Shown piece by piece: positions 5,829 through 10,036 of a stretch of DNA of 10,036 nt. Below the pieces are notes generated by a model. It was not told the DNA's origin, searched no databases, and saw nothing but the letters and a program-made list of their open reading frames with translations. Position 1 is the stretch's first letter. Each line of letters opens with the position of its first letter. Origin of the DNA: Deltaproteobacteria bacterium (GTDB lineage Bacteria > Desulfobacterota > UBA8473); NCBI GenBank assembly GCA_030643245.1, contig DAOWME010000097.1:1-10036 (forward strand). Direction: 5' to 3'. A program made the translations under genes and the position numbers.

Positions 5829-8199
5829 TGGCCTTCTTCTTTCCGGCAGCTTCTTTGTAAACAGGTTCCGGATATTCCACCCGATGATGAAATATCCCGG
5901 TCAGTATCTTATTGAAACTCTTGGCTATTCCGTTCAAGTCCTTCAGAGTCAACTCACATTCGTTTAGCTGGCCATCTGCAAACATATTATTAATAATCCT
6001 CTGAACCATCCCTTGAATCCTGGATGGCGATGGATCAGGAAGGGTCCTGGATGCAGCTTCCACAGCATCAGCAAGCATTACCAGCCCAGCCTCCTTAGTC
6101 TGCGGTTTGGGCCCTGGATATCTGTAGTCCTTTTCGTTCACCGGGTGAAGCTCCGGATTTTCTCGGTTCTTAGCCTTCTGGTAGAAAAATGTAATGAGGT
6201 TGGTGCCATGGTGTTGGCGTATAATGTCTATTATTGGCTCGCCGAGTTTGTATTTCTTGGCCATCTCTACCCCATCCTTCACATGGGACATCAATATTAG
6301 ACTGCTCATACTGGGCGCCAACTTCTCGTGTTTATTCTCGATGCCCTTTTGGTTCTCGACGAAGTACAACGGCTTCTTTATCTTTCCTATGTCATGGTAA
6401 TAAGCGCTTACCCTTGCCAGGAGCGGATTTGCCCCAATGGCCTCTGCCGCCGTCTCAACCAATGTTCCCGCGATTATACTGTGGTGATATGTACCTGGAG
6501 CCTGGACTATCAAATCTCTCAGTATGGGATTGTCAAGATCGGCCAGCTCAAGCAATTTGATGTCCGTAGTATATCCAAAAAGCGCTTCAACCAAAGGTGT
6601 GATTCCACTCACGATAAATCCCACAAGAAGTCCGCCGAAAAAACCGAAAATGATATCAAGAAGCGTAGTAAGGGTAAATAGGTGACCCATAACCATGTTA
6701 AGGCATACAATGGTTACAACATTTATCAGGCCAACCATGGACCCAGCTTTTATTATGGTTGTCCTCAACCGGACTCGTATTACACCTTGGGCAGCCACAA
6801 TACTCCCGATAAGGGGATATATGAAAAATGCAAGTCTATTGTCGAGCAGTATCGCCGAAAAAATAGACACCACCAGAGAAAAGATCAATGCGACCTCAAC
6901 GTTTAAGATAATACTTATGAGCATTGCCCCAGACGCTATTGGGATTGCATATAGACAGGAATCAAGGGGTATGAAAGGGAAATTATTGCATACTGCTTCA
7001 CATATCAGGATTGTGAATTTTGCCAACAATACCACAAACCCGAGGACCAGACTTAACAGGAAAAGATCCTTGTTGTTAAGTAAAACATCTTTAAGGTTAT
7101 TAAGGGGAAATTTATACAGGATATAAATAATCAACACAACGAAAAGAATTAATCCGAGAGATGTCAATACCAGACTGTCATATTGTCTTACTTTTTGGAA
7201 GGCCTTCAGTTTTACAAGGTGTTCGTTCCTTATCCTCTCCCCTTCTCTTACAATTATCTCTCCCTTTTTGACACGATAAAAAACAGGTTTAACACTCCCT
7301 CTTACCTCGATCTTTCTCTGCTCGGTCTCATTTTTATTGAAGGTCAAATTTGGCCGGATTAGCTTTTGAGAGATTGCTGCGATCGTCCGCCTCAACGATC
7401 TCTCCAAGTCTGCCTGCATCTTACTTGAGTTCACCCTGATAATTCTCTGTGCGTCTCCTAGATCCCAGATTGACAGTATATCCTTTACCGCAACCTCCTT
7501 TTTTGTCTCGATATTACGTATAACAATCCCTTTGTCCCTTTCTCTGTATAGCAATTCCTTATTACCGACTATCCCCCTCCCCAATGGTGTCCTTATGAGC
7601 ATACGTATCTGTTTTTCGATGCTCGTGTTAAAGCGACACGTCTCCAACACCTTAAACTCTTCATCCTCAACATCTATGTCCAGGATCTTCTCGAACGCAT
7701 CCCTCTTGGCATTCACATGGTCCTTAAAAGTAGTGAGATCTATCTTTGGCGTGCTTTCCCCCTTTAGTGTACCCCGGCCTTTTGTCTTACCCCCCCCCCC
7801 ACTTTCTATGACCTCGTTCTCTATCTCTTTATAGAAATCCCGCATCATGATGAAAGAAGAGATCAGATTCTTTTCGATTTCCTTGAGTTGACCCGGGTCA
7901 AAATCATAAACAGCCTGGACATTCTCCCCTGCCTCCATAATCCGCTGCTCTGTGGATTGCTCATCCTCTACAAGGAAATCTTGGGGGGATTTCATGTCCT
8001 GTGAGGCAACATCACCAAGCTTGTAATTGGTGACAGGCAGTCTGATGCCAGGAGCTACTACTATGCTTACTAATATGGCCAGCGCAATGGCCATTAGCCA
8101 TCTTTGGAAAGAAGGGTTTTTAAATCTTTCGAGGATGGATATCTTGTCAGATGAAGAAGGTAACTTCTTCTTCTTCTTCTCATCGTTTAGGACTGCCAT
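5731..8199 (-). CDS. pgpH: PgpH-type 7TM-HD domain cyclic-di-AMP phosphodiesterase
   Basis: An 822-residue inner-membrane protein of the 7TMR-HD (YqfF/PgpH) family, whose studied members hydrolyse cyclic di-AMP. Order: a basic cytoplasmic head with a lysine run; TM segment about 34-50; extracytoplasmic 7TMR-HDED domain about 55-335 (ending VKKGEIIVREGERI); a bundle of membrane segments about 342-535; then a cytoplasmic HD domain of about 565-745 with YHHSIIAG (571-578), YYHDIGK (His602, Asp603), QHHGT (His663, His664) and LADAVEAASR (Asp711). HHRVEYPEP (771-779) closes the usual domain. A charged tail of about 40 residues follows, and its DNA overlaps ybeY. ATG start with GAGGAAG upstream. 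A run of 11 C (11 G in the sense strand, residues 134-137) lies in the extracytoplasmic domain. Gene order phoH-pgpH-ybeY is widely conserved. Confidence 0.93.
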   Translation of the reverse strand: MAVLNDEKKKKKLPSSSDKISILERFKNPSFQRWLMAIALAILVSIVVAPGIRLPVTNYKLGDVASQDMKSPQDFLVEDEQSTEQRIMEAGENVQAVYDFDPGQLKEIEKNLISSFIMMRDFYKEIENEVIESGGGGKTKGRGTLKGESTPKIDLTTFKDHVNAKRDAFEKILDIDVEDEEFKVLETCRFNTSIEKQIRMLIRTPLGRGIVGNKELLYRERDKGIVIRNIETKKEVAVKDILSIWDLGDAQRIIRVNSSKMQADLERSLRRTIAAISQKLIRPNLTFNKNETEQRKIEVRGSVKPVFYRVKKGEIIVREGERIRNEHLVKLKAFQKVRQYDSLVLTSLGLILFVVLIIYILYKFPLNNLKDVLLNNKDLFLLSLVLGFVVLLAKFTILICEAVCNNFPFIPLDSCLYAIPIASGAMLISIILNVEVALIFSLVVSIFSAILLDNRLAFFIYPLIGSIVAAQGVIRVRLRTTIIKAGSMVGLINVVTIVCLNMVMGHLFTLTTLLDIIFGFFGGLLVGFIVSGITPLVEALFGYTTDIKLLELADLDNPILRDLIVQAPGTYHHSIIAGTLVETAAEAIGANPLLARVSAYYHDIGKIKKPLYFVENQKGIENKHEKLAPSMSSLILMSHVKDGVEMAKKYKLGEPIIDIIRQHHGTNLITFFYQKAKNRENPELHPVNEKDYRYPGPKPQTKEAGLVMLADAVEAASRTLPDPSPSRIQGMVQRIINNMFADGQLNECELTLKDLNGIAKSFNKILTGIFHHRVEYPEPVYKEAAGKKKANDSDKKPTREPGDKRTEDKKNGEEDLKRLGMS

Positions 8200-8229
8200 A
8201 GAAGCTTCCTCATAAGATAATTATGCCTT

Positions 8230-8251
8230 AGGGTCTGTCATGACAGACCCT
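8230..8251. repeat. Perfect 22-bp palindrome over the phoH stop codon
   Basis: agggtctgtca (8230-8240) is followed directly by its exact reverse complement tgacagaccct (8241-8251). The phoH TGA occupies 8240-8238, so the palindrome covers the last phoH codons and 8 nt past the stop. On the RNA it would form a hairpin with a 9-bp stem and 4-nt loop. There is no T-run, so it looks more like a processing, stability or protein-binding site than a terminator. Confidence 0.7.
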
Positions 8252-9239
8252 TACGACCTTCTTCCGGTATGCTCGCCTCGTAACTATCATAAGCCCGAAT
8301 AATGTCTCGAACCAACCGGTGTCTCACCACATCCTTTTCGGAAAAATAGATGAAACGTATTCCATCTATTCCTTTAACGATAGTCTGTGCCTCTACCAAG
8401 CCCGATGTCTTTCCCACCGGCAAATCAATTTGAGTAATGTCCCCTGTTATTACCGCCTTGGAATTATAACCCAATCGGGTTAAAAACATCTTCATCTGTT
8501 CAGAGGTTGTATTCTGGGCTTCATCCAGGATGACAAAAGCATCATTTAAGGTGCGTCCCCTCATGAATGCCAGAGGGGCGATTTCGATGACACCACTGTG
8601 TACTAGATTAGAGGCTTTCTCAAAGTCCAGCATGTCGTGAAGAGCATCATAGAGAGGTCTCAGGTAGGGGTTGACCTTTTCGTATAGATCTCCGGGCAAA
8701 AAACCGAGCTTTTCGCCAGCCTCAACAGCAGGCCTTGCAAGGATGATCCGCTCAACTTCTTTCTTCCTTAAGAATGATATCCCCATAGCCATAGCGAGGT
8801 AGGTCTTTCCTGTCCCAGCCGGTCCTATTCCAAATACGATATCAAATTCTCTTATGGCATCAATATATATCTTTTGAGATAGACTCTTGGGGGTTATCGT
8901 CCTCTTTCTGGAAGATATGTAAACGGTATCAAGAAATATATCCTTGAGATTAACCGCACTATCGCTCCTCACAATCCTTACCGCATAATCCAAATCATTG
9001 GCATAAATCGGATAACCTGCTTCAAGTAAGGAATAGAGTTCAACAAGAACCTTTTCAGCGATTTTCACATCGTAATAATCGCCAAAGAGATTGATCTCGT
9101 TACCTTTCACATTGGCCTTAACCTCTAAACTTTCTTCTATATACCTGAGGTTTTTGTTGTGCTCGCCTAAAAGGGTTTTAAGACGGTTGTTGTTGTCAAA
9201 GGTGAGTCTTACGCCATCTTCGATGGTCTCTCCTTTCAA
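8238..9239 (-). CDS. ybeZ: PhoH-family ATPase (PhoH-like / YbeZ)
   Basis: A 333-residue cytoplasmic PhoH-like protein: an N-terminal KH-type RNA-binding region (about 1-75) followed by a P-loop ATPase domain. Walker A GPAGTGKT is at 139-146 and Walker B FVILDEAQN at 235-243; other family blocks are ARPAVEAGEKLGFLPGD (168-184), TGDITQIDLP (265-274) and VVRHRLV (304-310). Homologues act with YbeY in RNA or ribosome metabolism, and here the gene is two before ybeY. Length is typical. The start codon is TTG at 9239, supported by AGGAGG (9254-9249) at 9 nt spacing. It follows yjbQ by 37 nt and precedes pgpH by 38 nt, consistent with one operon. Confidence 0.95.
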   Translation of the reverse strand: MKGETIEDGVRLTFDNNNRLKTLLGEHNKNLRYIEESLEVKANVKGNEINLFGDYYDVKIAEKVLVELYSLLEAGYPIYANDLDYAVRIVRSDSAVNLKDIFLDTVYISSRKRTITPKSLSQKIYIDAIREFDIVFGIGPAGTGKTYLAMAMGISFLRKKEVERIILARPAVEAGEKLGFLPGDLYEKVNPYLRPLYDALHDMLDFEKASNLVHSGVIEIAPLAFMRGRTLNDAFVILDEAQNTTSEQMKMFLTRLGYNSKAVITGDITQIDLPVGKTSGLVEAQTIVKGIDGIRFIYFSEKDVVRHRLVRDIIRAYDSYEASIPEEGRKGLS

Positions 9240-9248
9240 AAGATCCTT

Positions 9249-9254
9249 CCTCCT
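9249..9254 (-). promoter_or_regulatory. Ribosome-binding site supporting the phoH TTG start
   Basis: AGGAGG on the minus strand, 9 nt before the TTG at 9239, with a further AAGG between. No closer in-frame ATG competes within the KH-type N-terminus. Confidence 0.55.
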
Positions 9255-9276
9255 GTTGGTCCAGACCTCATAATAT

Positions 9277-9696
9277 CTATTCCCCCATTATCTGAACTTT
9301 TATCTCCCTTTTCCTTGGTCTGTTATCAAAATCCAGGAGTACCGTTTGCTGCCAAGTCCCTAGTAACGGTTTATTATCCACTACAGGAATTGTTAAGGAT
9401 GCTCCCAGCAAGGCCGCCCTTACGTGGGAATAGCCGTTTCCGTCACCCCATCTACGATCATGCTCGTAATGTATATCTCTTGGGGCAATCCTTTCAATCG
9501 CCTTTTTCAAATCATCGACTGCACCATGCTCAAATTCTATGGTAGTTAACGCCGCTGTTGAACCGGAGACAAACAAAATTATACTACCATTACTGATATT
9601 CGATTGCAAAAGTTTTTCTCTGACCTCGGGGGTCACATCCATGACATCCGTATCCCCGGTTGTCTCCACAAATATCAAGGAACTCTCAATCTTCAT
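9277..9696 (-). CDS. yjbQ: YjbQ/UPF0047 family protein (secondary thiamine-phosphate synthase-type)
   Basis: A 139-residue protein of the UPF0047/YjbQ family, small beta-rich cytoplasmic proteins for which weak thiamine-phosphate synthase activity has been reported; the true role is unsettled. Family marks: DVTPEVREKLL (20-30), VSGSTAALTTIEFE (43-56), and the conserved GYSHVRAALLGAS (88-100) and LLGTWQQ (111-117) blocks. His77, His79 and His91 are possible metal ligands. Start: the ATG at 9696 follows AAGGAGGT (9714-9707) at 10 nt and gives the normal family N-terminus (MKIESSLI). An ATG at 9720 lies upstream of that ribosome-binding site and has none of its own, so it is rejected. It is the first clear gene of the minus-strand series. 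Confidence 0.9.
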   Translation of the reverse strand: MKIESSLIFVETTGDTDVMDVTPEVREKLLQSNISNGSIILFVSGSTAALTTIEFEHGAVDDLKKAIERIAPRDIHYEHDRRWGDGNGYSHVRAALLGASLTIPVVDNKPLLGTWQQTVLLDFDNRPRKREIKVQIMGE

Positions 9697-9706
9697 TTGA
9701 AACTTC

Positions 9707-9714
9707 ACCTCCTT
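9707..9714 (-). promoter_or_regulatory. Ribosome-binding site deciding the yjbQ start
   Basis: AAGGAGGT lies inside the longer open frame from 9720, which argues for initiation at the ATG at 9696, 10 nt downstream. The stop codon of the upstream Cys-rich frame (9715-9713) overlaps its first bases. Confidence 0.6.
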
Positions 9715-9931
9715 ATTCATAATCAGAAATTCGGATTTTTATCTTGCAAAAACCACAGAGTTCCTCTATCCTTTCCTCGGTCTTATAGCTGTTGCAAAGG
9801 GATGAAGACTTCTTATAGGTTTCCATATAGCAATGCGGGTAGTACGAGATATTCCCCTCAGGGCTAACCGCACAAGTGGAATATTTGGCATCCTTTATAC
9901 ATCGGTTTACACTTTTTAAATTATGGCTGCT
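9713..9931 (-). pseudogene. Cysteine-rich reading frame without a usable start, upstream of yjbQ
   Basis: A 72-codon open frame whose translation looks protein-like, not random: ...CIKDAKYSTCAVSPEGNISY, then YPHCYMETYKK, SLCNSYKTEERIEELCGFCK and a TAA that touches the yjbQ ribosome-binding site. Six Cys in spaced pairs suggest a zinc or iron-sulfur site; the CAVSPEGNISYYPHC segment vaguely resembles the Cys-plus-'dpdG' pattern of SPASM-type domains (inference, weak). No ATG, GTG or TTG opens it. Upstream, in frame, is a TGA (9934-9932), and beyond that an ATG at 9970 that would give MRVLHGLKFNHR before the stop. An internal ATG at 9826 would give only 37 residues and has no ribosome-binding site. 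It may be a decayed or truncated gene; an active gene with an unusual start is also possible. Confidence 0.4.
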
Positions 9932-9935
9932 TCAA
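9906..9935 (-). promoter_or_regulatory. Weak sigma-70-like promoter candidate for the yjbQ-phoH series
   Basis: On the minus strand TTGAAG (9935-9930) and TGTAAA (9911-9906) are separated by 18 nt. It lies about 210 nt before the yjbQ start, within the Cys-rich frame. A+T-rich surroundings make chance matches likely. Confidence 0.2.
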
Positions 9936-9939
9936 CGGT

Positions 9940-10036
9940 GGTTAAATTTTAACCCGTGCAGAACTCGCATCTAAGTGAGCATAAAGAAAGAACAGTCTAA
10001 AGCTACTAAATTTAACCTATAGGTTTTGGAACTACA
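9940..10036. other. A+T-rich non-coding end region with two palindromes
   Basis: No gene is seen at the right edge. ggttaaa-t-tttaacc at 9940-9954 is a 15-bp palindrome with a one-base centre, and aacctataggtt at 10014-10025 is a perfect 12-bp palindrome. Both lie upstream of the minus-strand gene series and could be operator-type sites; they share the aacc/ggtt ends. The region is cut by the window boundary. Confidence 0.4.

Noticed and set aside
6695..7126. 143-residue and other plus-strand open frames opposite the pgpH membrane region.
   Set aside because: They are shadows of a membrane-protein gene, with no ribosome-binding sites or motifs.
9880..9931. SECIS element just after the in-frame TGA at 9934-9932.
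   Set aside because: Only weak A/T pairing (ttta/taaa) is seen; no stable stem with a suitable apical loop at the expected distance.
1..10036. CRISPR array, tRNA, rRNA, insertion-sequence transposase or phage genes.
   Set aside because: No regularly spaced repeats, cloverleaf-type sequences or matching protein motifs were seen.

Overview
The window looks like a chromosomal housekeeping segment from a Gram-negative bacterium of moderate G+C (mid-40s percent by eye). The lipoprotein signal on the M16 protein and the run yjbQ - phoH - pgpH-type HD phosphohydrolase - ybeY would fit a deltaproteobacterial (Desulfobacterota-like) genome. That placement is inference; there is no rRNA or other strong phylogenetic marker here.

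Layout. Bases 1-483 are non-coding and carry nested inverted repeats plus one copy of a dispersed repeat. Bases 484-1929 (+) encode a lipoprotein of the M16 (insulinase-like) family in which the catalytic zinc motif is replaced. A second, inverted copy of the repeat starts at its stop codon. Everything from 2098 to about 9930 is on the minus strand and reads right to left: a cysteine-rich frame with no usable start, yjbQ, phoH, a PgpH-type 7TM-HD phosphodiesterase, ybeY, a Sir2 NAD-dependent deacylase, a previously unlisted 35-residue extremely basic small protein, a YihX-type HAD phosphatase, a pyrimidine-5'-nucleotidase-type HAD phosphatase, and a SAM hydrolase (DUF62 family). The M16 gene and the SAM hydrolase converge at 1930-2097.

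How the genes work together. phoH, pgpH and ybeY form a widely conserved RNA/ribosome-maturation and signalling cluster: YbeY is the rRNA-maturation endonuclease, PhoH a KH/ATPase protein, and PgpH-type proteins hydrolyse c-di-AMP. Here pgpH and ybeY overlap by 98 nt out of frame, and phoH ends in a perfect 22-bp palindrome that contains its stop codon. The distal genes handle small metabolites and cofactors (NAD+-dependent deacylation, sugar or nucleotide monophosphate dephosphorylation, SAM hydrolysis). Terminator-like hairpins after both HAD genes suggest that this part is several transcripts or is attenuated.

No mobile-element gene, CRISPR array, tRNA or rRNA was found. The most unusual items are the inverted repeat pair around the M16 gene, the catalytically dead M16 protein without a partner in the window, the hidden basic 35-aa gene, the Cys-rich reading frame upstream of yjbQ interrupted by an in-frame TGA, and long G tracts inside two coding regions.
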